DNA of 54,720 nt from an uncultured Collinsella sp. (GTDB taxonomy: Bacteria > Actinomycetota > Coriobacteriia > Coriobacteriales > Coriobacteriaceae). Made by a program: the position numbers and the translations under genes. The stretch lies in assembly GCA_900757505.1 (NCBI GenBank), contig CAAEOE010000004.1, positions 1 through 54,720 of the forward strand, in the 5' to 3' direction. A model generated the notes under the pieces. It ran no database searches. It was given only the letters and a program-made list of their open reading frames with translations, and had not been told where the DNA came from. This document shows positions 1 through 8,474 of this stretch, in pieces (within the stretch, counting starts at the first letter, position 1; every line of letters starts with the position of its first letter).

Positions 1-844
1 GGGCGCGGGCTTCTTGGATTTCCTCCAAGTGGCTGATGATCTCGGCAGCGCTTTCCTCGATGGCCTTGCCGTCGGTACGCACCACAAAGCAGCCCAGGCG
101 CTTCATGAGGGCACGGGCTTCCTCGAGCTCGCTGCGCACACTCTCAGGCTCGGCATAGGAGCCGGCGACGGCGCGCGCGTAATCATCGCCTAAGCGGCTA
201 TCGCGAATCTCAGAAATAACGTCGACGGTTGAAACCAGGCCGAACAGGCGCATCGGGTCGACCTCGTAAATTGACTTCGGCGGCTCCATGCCATGGGCCA
301 AAGGAACATTGGCAACCTTGTAGCCTTGATAGGCCAGATACATCGACAGCGGCGTCTTGGACGTACGGGATACGCCCAGCAGCACGATATCGGCAACCGA
401 CAGATCGTCGCAGCCGCGCCCATCATCGTGCTCAACGAAATACTCCATGGCCTCGATACGATGAAAATAGCGGTCATCGGTCTTGTGAATCACGCCCGCG
501 ACGCCCTTGGGCGGCACGCCAATGAGCGACGACAGCACGGCGAGCGTCGGGCCGATCAGGTCGACCGAGCGGATATGCAGCATACCCAGGTAATCGAGCA
601 CGCGGGCGCGAAGCGCCGGATCGACAATGGTATGGAACACGGCAATATCGCGATGGTCTGCATCGACACGCGGGCCCACAAACGATTTAACCTGCTCCAC
701 AGAGTTCACCTTGGGCAGGCGCAAGAGATGAAAAGCCCCTTCATCAAATTGCCCGGACGCCGCAAGCACCACCTCACAAGCGGTATCACCGAGCGAGTCG
801 GAGATAACGATAACGGTGGGACGAGCGGTGACCGGGCAATCCAT
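1..844 (-). CDS. PPDK/PEP synthase regulatory protein (kinase-pyrophosphorylase), 3' end outside window
   Basis: This is a bifunctional ADP-dependent Ser/Thr kinase and phosphate-dependent pyrophosphorylase of the DUF299 family. Such enzymes switch pyruvate phosphate dikinase or PEP synthase off and on, and so control PEP supply. Translating the reverse strand from ATG 844 gives 281 residues with no stop before the window edge. The family is usually about 270-280 residues, so only the last few are missing. The family P-loop GVSRTSKT is at residues 157-164, and the N-terminus has the typical VIVISDSLGDTA start. AAAGGAG lies six bases before the ATG. It starts 34 bases after glyS ends and may be cotranscribed with glyQS. 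I cannot tell whether its target is PPDK or PEP synthase. PEP is also a substrate of the aromatic operon in this window. Confidence 0.9.
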   Translation of the reverse strand, partial: MDCPVTARPTVIVISDSLGDTACEVVLAASGQFDEGAFHLLRLPKVNSVEQVKSFVGPRVDADHRDIAVFHTIVDPALRARVLDYLGMLHIRSVDLIGPTLAVLSSLIGVPPKGVAGVIHKTDDRYFHRIEAMEYFVEHDDGRGCDDLSVADIVLLGVSRTSKTPLSMYLAYQGYKVANVPLAHGMEPPKSIYEVDPMRLFGLVSTVDVISEIRDSRLGDDYARAVAGSYAEPESVRSELEEARALMKRLGCFVVRTDGKAIEESAAEIISHLEEIQEARA

Positions 845-878
845 GCGGGGCTCCTTTTGCGCTTATGCGCAAGCTGGC

Positions 879-2975
879 TTACTTTTTGCGGGCAAGCTCA
901 CCGATGTTGGCAATGCCGGAGAAAACGGCCTCGAAGCGGTTGAGCAGCTTAAGGCGATTATCGCGGAGCTGCTCGTCCTTGTCCATGACCATAACCTCAT
1001 CGAAGAAACGGTCGATGGGCGCGCGCAGGGCGGCGAGGGCAGCAAATGCGGCCGGGTAATCCTCGGCAGCGAGGGCGGCATCTACAGCGGTCTGAGCGGC
1101 CTCGGAGGCATCGGCAAGCGCGAGCTCGACCTCGCCCATCAGGCTGCGGTCGTACTCCACGCCCAGCTCGGGCTTGGAGATATGCGCGGCGCGAGCATAG
1201 GCGGTCGCAAGGTTGTCGAACGTCTCGGCGTCGTTCTTGCGGGCCTCGTCGAGGGCGGCGCAGCGGGCGAAGAAGACGGACGGGGCGATGATGTGCACCG
1301 CAGAGACGGCGGCAACGGTATCGGCCGGGATCTTTTCGTCGCGGGCCATGCTCACCAGGCGGCCATGGAAGAAGTCACGAATCTGCTGGGCGACCTCGGC
1401 GGCGTCGAACTCAATGCCCTGCTCGCTATAGAGCTCGAGCGCAAAGTCGATGAGCGATGTGGGATCGATCGGCAGGCGGTCGCGCAGGATGTTGATGATG
1501 CCGATAGCGGCACGACGCAGCGCGTAGGGGTCCGAAGAGCCGGTCGGGGGCTCGCCGATGGCAAAGATACCGGCGATGGTATCGAGCTTGTCGGCACAGG
1601 CCACGATGCAGCCAGCGGTGCCCTCGGGCAGCTCGTCACCGGCAAAGCGAGGACGATAGTGATCGCGAATAGCGTGGGCGACCTCGTCGTTCTCCCCCAT
1701 CGCGGTCGCGTAATAACCGCCCATCACGCCCTGCTGGCTCGTGAACTCGACGACGGCGTTGGATACCAGGTCGGCCTTGCACAGGTGCGCGGCGCGAGCA
1801 GCGTCGGCGGCAAGGTGGGCACCAAGATGGGCCTCACGGGCAATAACGAGCGCGAGCTGCTCGATGCGCTCGGACTTGGCGAGCACGCTACCGAGCTTCT
1901 CCTGGAAGGCGACCTTGGCCAGACGCTCGCGGAACTCGTCGAGGGAGATCTTCAGGTCCTCCTCGTAGAAGAACTTGGCATCGTCCAGACGGGCACGCAC
2001 AACGCGCTCGTTGCCGTCGATCACGCGCTCGGCGTTCTCGGGCTTGCTGTTGGAGACGACCACGAACTCACGCGTGAGCTTGCCCTCGCCGTCATAGATC
2101 GGGAAGTAGCGCTGGTTGGTGAGCATGGACTCGCAGATGATCTCGTGCGGGACCTTGAGGAACTCCTCATCGAAGGTACCGACGAGCACCGTCGGCCACT
2201 CGCAGAGGTTGATGACCTCCTCAAAGACCTTCTTGGGCGTATCGACATGGCAGCCGGGACGGGCAGCCTCGACCTCGGCGATACCGGCAAGGATGGCCTC
2301 GCGACGGCGCTCGGCAGAAAGCACGCCGGCGTTCTCGAGCACCTGCTCGTAGACGGCGGGGCTGGCGACCACATGGTCACCGGGGCCAAGCACGCGATGA
2401 CCACGCGTGGTGTTGCCACTCGTCACGTCGGCAAACGACACGGGCACAACGTCCTCGCCCAGAAGGCAGCAGATCCAGCGGACCGGACGAACAAAGGTCG
2501 CATGCTCGTGACCCCAGCGCTGAGAGCGGTAGTTGGGCCACTGCAGGCCAGCGATAGTCTTCTCGCACAGGGCCGTCAGGATCGGGGTGGCCGGGGCGGA
2601 AGGGATGTTCTTCTCGGCAAAGACGTACTCACGGCCGTCGGTGTCCTCGCGACGGACCAGATCCTCGGCAGCCACACCGCACTTGCGGGCGAAGCCCTGG
2701 GCGGCCTTGGTGGCGTTACCGTCGGCATCGAAGGCGATGTTGGCCGCGGGGCCGCGCTTGACCTCGTGAACCTCGTCGGTCGCGGTGGCGACGTCGGCAA
2801 CGAGCGCAGCCAGGCGGCGCGGGCTCGAGATCACGCGGACCTCGCCGTGGGCCAGACCGGCCTCGTCGAGACCCTTGGCGATCATGGTGCCAAGCTGCTT
2901 GACGGCATTGTTCAGCGGTGCGGAGGGCATTTCTTCCGTACCGATCTCAAACAGGAAATCCTTAGCGTCTGCCAT
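879..2975 (-). CDS. glyS: Glycine--tRNA ligase beta subunit
   Basis: Beta subunit of the heterotetrameric (alpha2beta2) glycyl-tRNA synthetase. It carries the tRNA-recognition and anticodon-binding parts, while GlyQ carries the catalytic site. The product is 698 residues, normal for the family (about 690). The N-terminus has the family pattern FLFEIGTEEMP, and GHRVLGPG and the C-terminal anticodon-binding region are present. The ATG is three bases downstream of the glyQ stop, so the two are almost certainly translated from one mRNA in fixed ratio. A GAGGTGG ribosome-binding sequence lies at the end of glyQ. A very long frame open on the opposite strand is a by-product of GC-rich third positions. 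Confidence 0.97.
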   Translation of the reverse strand: MADAKDFLFEIGTEEMPSAPLNNAVKQLGTMIAKGLDEAGLAHGEVRVISSPRRLAALVADVATATDEVHEVKRGPAANIAFDADGNATKAAQGFARKCGVAAEDLVRREDTDGREYVFAEKNIPSAPATPILTALCEKTIAGLQWPNYRSQRWGHEHATFVRPVRWICCLLGEDVVPVSFADVTSGNTTRGHRVLGPGDHVVASPAVYEQVLENAGVLSAERRREAILAGIAEVEAARPGCHVDTPKKVFEEVINLCEWPTVLVGTFDEEFLKVPHEIICESMLTNQRYFPIYDGEGKLTREFVVVSNSKPENAERVIDGNERVVRARLDDAKFFYEEDLKISLDEFRERLAKVAFQEKLGSVLAKSERIEQLALVIAREAHLGAHLAADAARAAHLCKADLVSNAVVEFTSQQGVMGGYYATAMGENDEVAHAIRDHYRPRFAGDELPEGTAGCIVACADKLDTIAGIFAIGEPPTGSSDPYALRRAAIGIINILRDRLPIDPTSLIDFALELYSEQGIEFDAAEVAQQIRDFFHGRLVSMARDEKIPADTVAAVSAVHIIAPSVFFARCAALDEARKNDAETFDNLATAYARAAHISKPELGVEYDRSLMGEVELALADASEAAQTAVDAALAAEDYPAAFAALAALRAPIDRFFDEVMVMDKDEQLRDNRLKLLNRFEAVFSGIANIGELARKK

Positions 2976-2978
2976 GGC

Positions 2979-3890
2979 TTACGCCACCTCGCCTTCCTGA
3001 TCGGCATTCTCGTTGACTCCGGCGACCTCGGCCATGTAGGCCTCGCAGCACGCCTTGGCGACGGCGCGGACGCGCAGGATGTAGTTGGCACGCTCGACCG
3101 CGGACAGGGCGCCGCGAGCATCGAGCAGGTTGAAAGCGTGGCTGCACTTCATGACGCAGTCATATGCCGGCAGCGGCAGCTTGCGCTCCAGGCAGGAATG
3201 GCACTCGGCCTCGTAGTCGTCAAACTTCTGACGCATCATCTCGACGTTAGCGACCTCAAAGTTATAGGCACTGAACTCGCGCTCGTTCTCGAGGAACACG
3301 TCGCCATAGGTCATGGGCGTGCCGTCGGGCAGGTAGCTCCACACCAGGTCGTAGACCGAGTTAACGCCCTGGGCGTACATGGCGATACGCTCCAGGCCGT
3401 AGGTGATCTCGACGGGCACGGGGTCGACCTCGATGCCGCCCACCTGCTGGAAGTACGTAAACTGCGTGACCTCCATGCCATTGAGCCAGACCTCCCAGCC
3501 AAGGCCCCAGGCGCCGAGCGTCGGGCTCTCCCAGTCGTCCTCGACAAAGCGGACGTCATGGTCGTTGGGGTCCAGACCGATAGCGGCAAGAGACCCCAGG
3601 TAGAGCTCCTGGGCGTTAACCGGAGAAGGCTTGATGAGCACCTGGAACTGATAGTAGTGCTGCATGCGGTTGGGGTTCTCGCCGTAGCGGCCGTCGGCGG
3701 GACGGCGGCAGGGCTGCGCATAGCAGGTGCGCCACTCGGCGGGACCGAGCGAGCGCAGCGTGGTCGCGGTATGGAAGGTACCGGCACCGACCTCGGAGTC
3801 ATAGGGCTGCATAATGACGCAGCCCTGCTCGCCCCAGTACTGCTGGAGGCGCAGGATGATGTCTTGGAAGGAAAGCGATGAAGCGTTCAT
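2979..3890 (-). CDS. glyQ: Glycine--tRNA ligase alpha subunit
   Basis: Catalytic alpha subunit of tetrameric glycyl-tRNA synthetase, which activates glycine with ATP and charges tRNA-Gly. It has 303 residues, the usual length. Recognisable blocks are LSFQDIILRLQQYWGEQGC at the N-terminus, the class II region with EVGAGTFHTAT, and NPNRMQHYYQFQVL. It is first in the glyQ-glyS pair. The 59-base gap from lepB contains a possible minus-strand -10 box (TATAGT, bases 3937-3942) with no convincing -35, so a separate promoter is possible but weakly supported. Confidence 0.97.
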   Translation of the reverse strand: MNASSLSFQDIILRLQQYWGEQGCVIMQPYDSEVGAGTFHTATTLRSLGPAEWRTCYAQPCRRPADGRYGENPNRMQHYYQFQVLIKPSPVNAQELYLGSLAAIGLDPNDHDVRFVEDDWESPTLGAWGLGWEVWLNGMEVTQFTYFQQVGGIEVDPVPVEITYGLERIAMYAQGVNSVYDLVWSYLPDGTPMTYGDVFLENEREFSAYNFEVANVEMMRQKFDDYEAECHSCLERKLPLPAYDCVMKCSHAFNLLDARGALSAVERANYILRVRAVAKACCEAYMAEVAGVNENADQEGEVA

Positions 3891-3949
3891 GCCTCTAATA
3901 TCCCCTCGTCGAAACGATTACACGGTTAGGTACTGTACTATAGCGGTTT

Positions 3950-4513
3950 TTAGTCGATAGCGCCGATGCGGTTGAGCGGCCAGTAGCGCACAAGCGCCAC
4001 AGCGATCAAATCAGAGCGATCGACGGGACCAAAGTAGCGTGAGTCGGCAGAGTTTTCGCGGTTGTCGCCCATCACCCACACGCACCCGTCGGGAACGGTG
4101 TAGGGATAGCTTACCTGAGCACCGGGCGCTTGGACCGAAAATGGCCAGCTCATGCCCGTCGTATAGTCCTCGTCGAGCGCTTGGCCGTCAACGACCACCT
4201 TGCCATCCTGCAGGTCGACCGTCTGGCCGGCCGTGGCAATAACACGCTTGACAAGAACATCATGCTCGGAGGTGCCATCGGGGTTGTGAAACACCACGAT
4301 ATCGCCCTGCTTGACGGGCTGACCGAGCTCGAGGCTCACCTTTTGTGCCAGGATCTGGTCGCCAATCTCGATCGTGGACTCCATGGAGCCGGTGGGCACC
4401 ACAAAGGGCTCGACCACAAACGAGCGAATCAAGAAGGTGGCGACCAATGCGATCGCGATGACCGCGATCCACTCAAAAGCGCCCCTCAACGCGGAATGCT
4501 GCGATGGAACCAT
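3950..4513 (-). CDS. lepB: Type I signal peptidase
   Basis: Membrane-anchored signal peptidase that removes signal peptides from exported preproteins on the outer face of the membrane. One N-terminal membrane segment (about residues 12-32) is followed by the catalytic Ser43 in PTGSMEST and the general base Lys89 in VLVKRVIAT. The GDNRENSADSRYFGPV block near the C-terminus is characteristic. I chose ATG 4513 because GAGGAG lies five bases before it. A GTG at 4519 overlaps the trmD stop but would have no spacing to that ribosome-binding site. With this start the product is 187 residues, a compact Gram-positive-type SPase. Confidence 0.93.
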   Translation of the reverse strand: MVPSQHSALRGAFEWIAVIAIALVATFLIRSFVVEPFVVPTGSMESTIEIGDQILAQKVSLELGQPVKQGDIVVFHNPDGTSEHDVLVKRVIATAGQTVDLQDGKVVVDGQALDEDYTTGMSWPFSVQAPGAQVSYPYTVPDGCVWVMGDNRENSADSRYFGPVDRSDLIAVALVRYWPLNRIGAID

Positions 4514-4515
4514 TC

Positions 4516-5274
4516 TCACTCCTCGCTCTGCGAATACGAAGCGTCCAAAATCTCCTGCGCGTACGCACGCTCCTGGGGCGTAAGGCGCGCCGTCTCGATC
4601 AGATCGGGACGCCAGCGGCAGGTGCGCTCGATGGCGTTCTTGCGACGCCAGGCATCGACCTTGGCGTGATCGCCACTCACGAGCACCGGCGGCACGCCCT
4701 CGCCGTTGAACTCGGCGGGACGGGTGTACTGCGCGTACTCGAGCAGGCCTCCGTCCTCGGCGGTCGAGAACGACTCGTCCACATTGCTCATCTCGTCGCC
4801 CAGGGCGCCAGGAATCAGGCGTACGACGGCATCGGCAACGACCATAGCGGGAAGTTCGCCACCCGTAAGCACGTAGTCGCCAATCGACAGACGCTCATCG
4901 GCATACGCATACGCACGCTCGTCGACGCCCTCGTAGCGGCTGCACACAAACAGCAGGCGCTCACTTTTGAGCAGGCGCTCGGCCACATGTTGCGTAAAGG
5001 GCTCGCCACAGGGGGTGAAGAACACTACGGTGGGCTTGGGACCCTCGGAGCTGATGGCCTCGATGGCCTCGGCAATAGGCTCGACCTTCATGAGCATGCC
5101 CTGCCCGCCGCCGTACGGCTCGTCATCGACGGTACGATGACGGTCGTGCGTCCAGTCGCGCAGGTTATACGCCTTAAAATCAAAAAGGCCGGCCTTGCGG
5201 GCGCGGCCCAAAATCGACGTGGACATGATAGGCTCAAACATCTCGGGAAAGACCGAAAGGGTCTCAATCAGCAT
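4516..5274 (-). CDS. trmD: tRNA (guanine-N1-)-methyltransferase
   Basis: SPOUT-class enzyme that methylates N1 of G37 in tRNAs reading CNN codons, preventing +1 frameshifts. It has 252 residues, full length. The N-terminus (LIETLSVFPEMFEP), the YGGGQGMLMKVEP loop and the trefoil-knot region with LTGGELPAMVVADAVVRLIPG are all present. It sits in the conserved rpsP-khpA-rimM-trmD order, with lepB following directly. Expression is probably operonic from the promoter region upstream of rpsP. Confidence 0.97.
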   Translation of the reverse strand: MLIETLSVFPEMFEPIMSTSILGRARKAGLFDFKAYNLRDWTHDRHRTVDDEPYGGGQGMLMKVEPIAEAIEAISSEGPKPTVVFFTPCGEPFTQHVAERLLKSERLLFVCSRYEGVDERAYAYADERLSIGDYVLTGGELPAMVVADAVVRLIPGALGDEMSNVDESFSTAEDGGLLEYAQYTRPAEFNGEGVPPVLVSGDHAKVDAWRRKNAIERTCRWRPDLIETARLTPQERAYAQEILDASYSQSEE

Positions 5275-5284
5275 GTTGTCCTCC

Positions 5285-5806
5285 CTACTTGTCCATATCG
5301 ATCAGGCCGTCCATCACGTGGACGGAAATTGTTCCTGTGTCGGGAAGATCGAGCACGACCTGCTCGATCACGGGAATCAGTACCTCGCCGTACCGATCAC
5401 CCTCGACAACCCAAACATCGTTAGCGGGCGTCGACATGATCTCAACGATCGTGCCGAGCGAACCGAAGCGCTCGTCGACCACCTCGCGACCCATCAGGTC
5501 GGTATAGGCAGCGTCGAGCGAATCGAGCTCAAAGTCGTCACGATTTGCCAGCACGTAGCATCCCGTGATGCCCTCGGCGGCCGTCAAGTCGTCAATGCCC
5601 TCAAACGAGACCAGATCGCCATCGCCCGTATCTGTGACGGACACGACCGTGCAAAAGCGGTCGCGCTTGAGCGCCGGCGGCGTCAGGGCGACGCGCATAC
5701 CAGGCTCTAATACAGAAGGAAGCCCCCGCAGCGGCTGCGCGAGGACCTCCCCCTTCCTTCCGTGCGGCTTGACCACACGGGCGATGTTTTTGTACTGGGA
5801 CCTCAA
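5285..5806 (-). CDS. rimM: Ribosome maturation factor RimM
   Basis: Small-subunit assembly factor that binds ribosomal protein S19 and helps mature the 16S rRNA 3' domain. It has 173 residues: an N-terminal beta-barrel starting NIARVVKPHGRKGEV and a C-terminal PRC-barrel domain with DVWVVEGDRYGEVLIPVIEQVV. The assigned start is TTG 5806, four bases after the khpA stop. The ribosome-binding site is unclear and lies inside the upstream gene, so translation is probably coupled to it. No other in-frame start gives the conserved N-terminus. Confidence 0.93.
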   Translation of the reverse strand: MRSQYKNIARVVKPHGRKGEVLAQPLRGLPSVLEPGMRVALTPPALKRDRFCTVVSVTDTGDGDLVSFEGIDDLTAAEGITGCYVLANRDDFELDSLDAAYTDLMGREVVDERFGSLGTIVEIMSTPANDVWVVEGDRYGEVLIPVIEQVVLDLPDTGTISVHVMDGLIDMDK

Positions 5807-5810
5807 GGTC

Positions 5811-6095
5811 CTAGCCCAGAACCTCTACCTCGACAGCAGTGTCGAGGCGAGCGGCCAGTGCACGGGCGAGCGTGCGAATGGCCTTGATGGTACGGCCACG
5901 ACGGCCGATGACCTTAGCGACGTCATCCTCGGCGACCGAAACCTCAATCGTAGAGGCGTCGTCACCATCGATGACCTCAAGGCTCACGGAATCCGGGTCG
6001 TCGACGATCTGAACAACGAGATATTCGACGAGATCGGCGATGCGATCTGAGAGCATTGCCTCACCCTCGAGCTGTGCAGCGTCAACCTCAGGCAC
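5811..6095 (-). CDS. khpA: KH-domain RNA-binding protein KhpA
   Basis: Small RNA-binding protein of the KhpA/YlqC family, which in other Gram-positives works with KhpB in post-transcriptional control linked to cell elongation. It has 94 residues. One KH domain spans roughly residues 20-94, with the GxxG loop as GRRG in VAKVIGRRGRTIKAIR. The start is GTG 6095, six bases after GAGGAG and three bases beyond the rpsP stop. Its place between rpsP and rimM matches the conserved Gram-positive order. The N-terminal 15 residues are somewhat longer than in Bacillus homologues. Confidence 0.93.
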   Translation of the reverse strand: MPEVDAAQLEGEAMLSDRIADLVEYLVVQIVDDPDSVSLEVIDGDDASTIEVSVAEDDVAKVIGRRGRTIKAIRTLARALAARLDTAVEVEVLG

Positions 6096-6098
6096 GAT

Positions 6099-6440
6099 TT
6101 ACTCCTCGGCGCCCTCAGCGGCCTCAGCGGCAGCCTTAGCGGCCTCGGCCTCTTTGGCGAGCTGCTTCTTGGACTTCTTGACGACGGTCTCGGTCTTCTC
6201 GCCCTCGTTGGCGGCCTTGACCAGAGCGGCGACGGCGTCGGTGAGCTGAGCGCCCTTGGACTGCCAGTCGGCGATCTTCTCGAGGTCGAGGTTGATGGTC
6301 TTGGGGGCGGTCATCGGGTTGTAGCGGCCAACCTCCTCGATGATACGACCGTCACGCGGGGCGCGGGAATCGGCGACGACGACACGGTAGTACGGACGCT
6401 TCTTAGCGCCGTGACGAGCAAGGCGAATCTTGACTGCCAA
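6099..6440 (-). CDS. rpsP: 30S ribosomal protein S16
   Basis: Ribosomal protein bS16, needed for early 30S assembly. I chose TTG 6440, giving 113 residues starting AVKIRLARHGAKK after the initiator, because GGAGGAG lies six bases upstream. A longer reading from 6476 has no family similarity in its extra residues. Conserved blocks KIRLARHGAKKRPYYRVVV and SRAPRDGRIIEEVGRYNP are present. The C-terminus beyond residue 80 is a Lys/Ala/Glu-rich tail, as in many actinobacterial S16 proteins. It is first of the rpsP-khpA-rimM-trmD-lepB run and is divergent from dinB. Confidence 0.96.
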   Translation of the reverse strand: MAVKIRLARHGAKKRPYYRVVVADSRAPRDGRIIEEVGRYNPMTAPKTINLDLEKIADWQSKGAQLTDAVAALVKAANEGEKTETVVKKSKKQLAKEAEAAKAAAEAAEGAEE

Positions 6441-6629
6441 AGGAAACTCCTCCAACCAAGCAGCTTTAGGCTGCAACTACAAACAAACAGTTGAACATAA
6501 TACGCCATCGACGCGGGCAGGTGAAGTCCGTGAGACCAACTTCTTCGGTGTAGTCGAGGGCAAATCCATATCTTAGACAAGAATTCGGGATTTGCAAGCA
6601 CATACACGCACCCCACATGAGCTGCGCGG

Positions 6630-6635
6630 TATACT
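6630..6635 (+). promoter_or_regulatory. Probable -10 box for dinB
   Basis: TATACT on the plus strand, with no good -35 at 16-18 bases. Transcription would begin near 6642. That suits a short leader with the GAGG ribosome-binding site at 6672-6675 and the ATG at 6681. Confidence 0.45.
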
Positions 6636-6680
6636 CATGACATGGAAAGACGCGAACATACATACGGTTATGAGGATGCC

Positions 6681-7895
6681 ATGGGCGTCACGCCGCCTCA
6701 ATGGACGGGTCCGGCGGTGGGCCTCATGGACCTCGATGCGTTTTTTGCGAGCGTGGAGATGCTCGACCATCCCGAATGGCGCGGAAAACCGCTCATCGTG
6801 GGCGGAGACGCCGATTCGCGTGGCGTCGTGTCCACGTGTTCATATGAGGCACGTCGCTTTGGCGTGCACTCTGCCATGCCCTCGGCCGAGGCGCGGCGCT
6901 TGTGCCCGCAAGCCATTTGGACGCACGGGCACTTTGATCGCTACCGCGAGGTGAGCGCGCAAGTCATGGCGATTCTCGCCGACGAGACCCCGCGTGTTGA
7001 GCGCGTGTCCATCGACGAAGCCTTTATCGATATCACACCGGGTCGCTTTGCGCCCGAAGACCCGCTGCTGGTTGCGCGGCGTATAAGCGACCGCGTGGCA
7101 ACGCTGGGAGTAACGTGCTCCATTGGCGTGGGCTGCAACAAGACGGTCGCAAAGATCGCAAGCGAGCGGGATAAGCCGTTTGGACTGACCATCGTGCGCC
7201 CCGGAACCGAGCAGCGCTTTTTGGCCGCGCTGCCGGTATCTGCCATGAGCGGCATCGGACGCTCGGCCGAGGAACGGCTGCGCCGCATGCGCATCTACAC
7301 GCTTGGCGAGCTGTCACGCGCACCGGAATCCACCTTGTCCTCTATTTTTGGTGTCAACGGCGAACGCATGCGCCAGCGTGCGCTGGGACTCGAAATCTCC
7401 GAAGTCACGAGTCTCGATGAAGAGCGCGAGGTCAAGTCGGTCAGCAATGAACGCACCTTTGCTAAAGATTTGACTGAGCGTGGGGATATTGAGGCGGCGA
7501 TTGCGCTGTTGGGAGAGTCAGTGGGACGCCGTCTGCGCCGTCAGGGGCTGACGGGTGCCACGGTAACGCTCAAACTCAAGTATTCGTATGGCAGCGGGCG
7601 TACGGCACAGCGCCGGCTGCCTCATCCGACCGACGATGAGAACATCTTCGTGGCGGTTGCGCTCGAACTGCTCGACAACATCTGGCAGGAAGGCATGCAT
7701 GTTCGCTTAGCGGGCATCGGCATGAGCGACTTCGACCACCAAGGCGGCATCCAGACCGACCTGTTCTGCGAGATCGATGACCGCGGAGCCCAATCCAGCG
7801 ACCGCCGCGACCTCTCCGTCGCCATCGACGCCGTCCGAGACAAATTCGGCGACAGCGCCCTTTCCTTCGGCCGCCAATCCCGCTTCAACGATTAA
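6681..7895 (+). CDS. dinB: DNA polymerase IV (Y family)
   Basis: Error-prone translesion polymerase. The palm motifs GLMDLDAFFASVE (first metal-binding Asp) and SIDEAFID (catalytic Asp-Glu) are intact. The helix-hairpin-helix region (MSGIGRSAEERLRRMRI) and the little-finger domain follow. I prefer ATG 6681 (404 residues) because GAGG sits five bases upstream. An in-frame ATG at 6642 would add 13 residues and fall exactly at the predicted transcription start. It is the only plus-strand gene in the first 28 kb and stands alone between two minus-strand operons. I see no SOS box of either known type that I would defend. Confidence 0.93.
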   Translation: MGVTPPQWTGPAVGLMDLDAFFASVEMLDHPEWRGKPLIVGGDADSRGVVSTCSYEARRFGVHSAMPSAEARRLCPQAIWTHGHFDRYREVSAQVMAILADETPRVERVSIDEAFIDITPGRFAPEDPLLVARRISDRVATLGVTCSIGVGCNKTVAKIASERDKPFGLTIVRPGTEQRFLAALPVSAMSGIGRSAEERLRRMRIYTLGELSRAPESTLSSIFGVNGERMRQRALGLEISEVTSLDEEREVKSVSNERTFAKDLTERGDIEAAIALLGESVGRRLRRQGLTGATVTLKLKYSYGSGRTAQRRLPHPTDDENIFVAVALELLDNIWQEGMHVRLAGIGMSDFDHQGGIQTDLFCEIDDRGAQSSDRRDLSVAIDAVRDKFGDSALSFGRQSRFND

Positions 7896-7907
7896 CCGCC
7901 TTTGGGC

Positions 7908-7950
7908 AAAAAGAAAGCCGGGCAGGTGCGGAAAACCGCAACTGCCCGGC
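7908..7950 (-). terminator. Intrinsic terminator after rsfS
   Basis: A 14-base-pair stem with one mismatch (arms at about 7917-7931 and 7936-7950) and an AAAA loop. On the minus strand it is followed by a T-rich run (bases 7916 to 7908), so it terminates the obgE-nadD-yqeK-rsfS transcript. The plus side lacks a T-tract, so it would be a poor terminator for the converging dinB. Confidence 0.85.
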
Positions 7951-7991
7951 GATATGCGTGAGGCTAGCTAAACCCCGTCTCAAATGAGCTA

Positions 7992-8447
7992 CTAGAAGAG
8001 GTTGAGGGGGAGCTGGGGAGCGTCACCCCAGAGCTTTTCGAGACGGTAGAAGTCGCGCGCCTCGGGAGTGAAGACGTGGACGACAACCGAACCATAGTCC
8101 ATGAGCATCCAGGTCTTCTGCTCGCGACCCTCGATGGAGAACGGGTGCTCGCCGCAAGCCTCGGCGACCTTCTCCTCGATCTCGTCGACGATAGAATCGA
8201 CCTGGCGGTTGTTGGTACCGGTGGCAAGCACAAAGTAGTCGCATACGTCGGAAAGCTCGGTCAGGTCGAGCACCTGAACGTCCTCGCCCTTCTTGTCGTA
8301 GGCGGCCTGCGCGGCGGCGCGGGCGACATCCTCGGCGGCGACACCGCTCGCGGACAGCGAGGCGGCGGTGCGGTCGGACGTGGCGACGAAGCTCTTGTGC
8401 TCCACACCTTCAAGAATCTGCTCGTCGGTCATGGTCTCGTCGGCCAT
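7992..8447 (-). CDS. rsfS: Ribosomal silencing factor RsfS
   Basis: Binds L14 on the 50S subunit and blocks subunit joining during starvation. It has 151 residues. The conserved RsfS domain begins near residue 45 (ARAAAQAAYDKKGEDVQVLDL) and contains CDYFVLATGTNNRQVDSI, HVFTPEARDFYRLEKLWGDA and a C-terminal Leu-rich end. The first 40 residues are an unconserved extension. ATG 8447 has AAAGAGG six bases upstream. It is last in the nadD-yqeK-rsfS run, the standard order in Gram-positives. Confidence 0.95.
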   Translation of the reverse strand: MADETMTDEQILEGVEHKSFVATSDRTAASLSASGVAAEDVARAAAQAAYDKKGEDVQVLDLTELSDVCDYFVLATGTNNRQVDSIVDEIEEKVAEACGEHPFSIEGREQKTWMLMDYGSVVVHVFTPEARDFYRLEKLWGDAPQLPLNLF

Positions 8448-8474
8448 GGAATACCTCTTTCTAGACAGCCCGAG

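Noticed and set aside
57..880. Small hairpin TTGCGC-TTAT-GCGCAA at 857-872 as a glyS terminator
   Set aside because: Only six pairs and no T-tract on the minus strand. It more likely has no role or a minor one near the next gene's ribosome-binding site.
816..3881. A 1021-codon open frame on the plus strand
   Set aside because: It is antisense to glyS/glyQ, has no family features, and follows from GC-rich third positions.
6592..6635. TTGCAA at 6592 as the -35 of the dinB promoter
   Set aside because: The distance to TATACT is 32 bases, far from the 16-18 needed.
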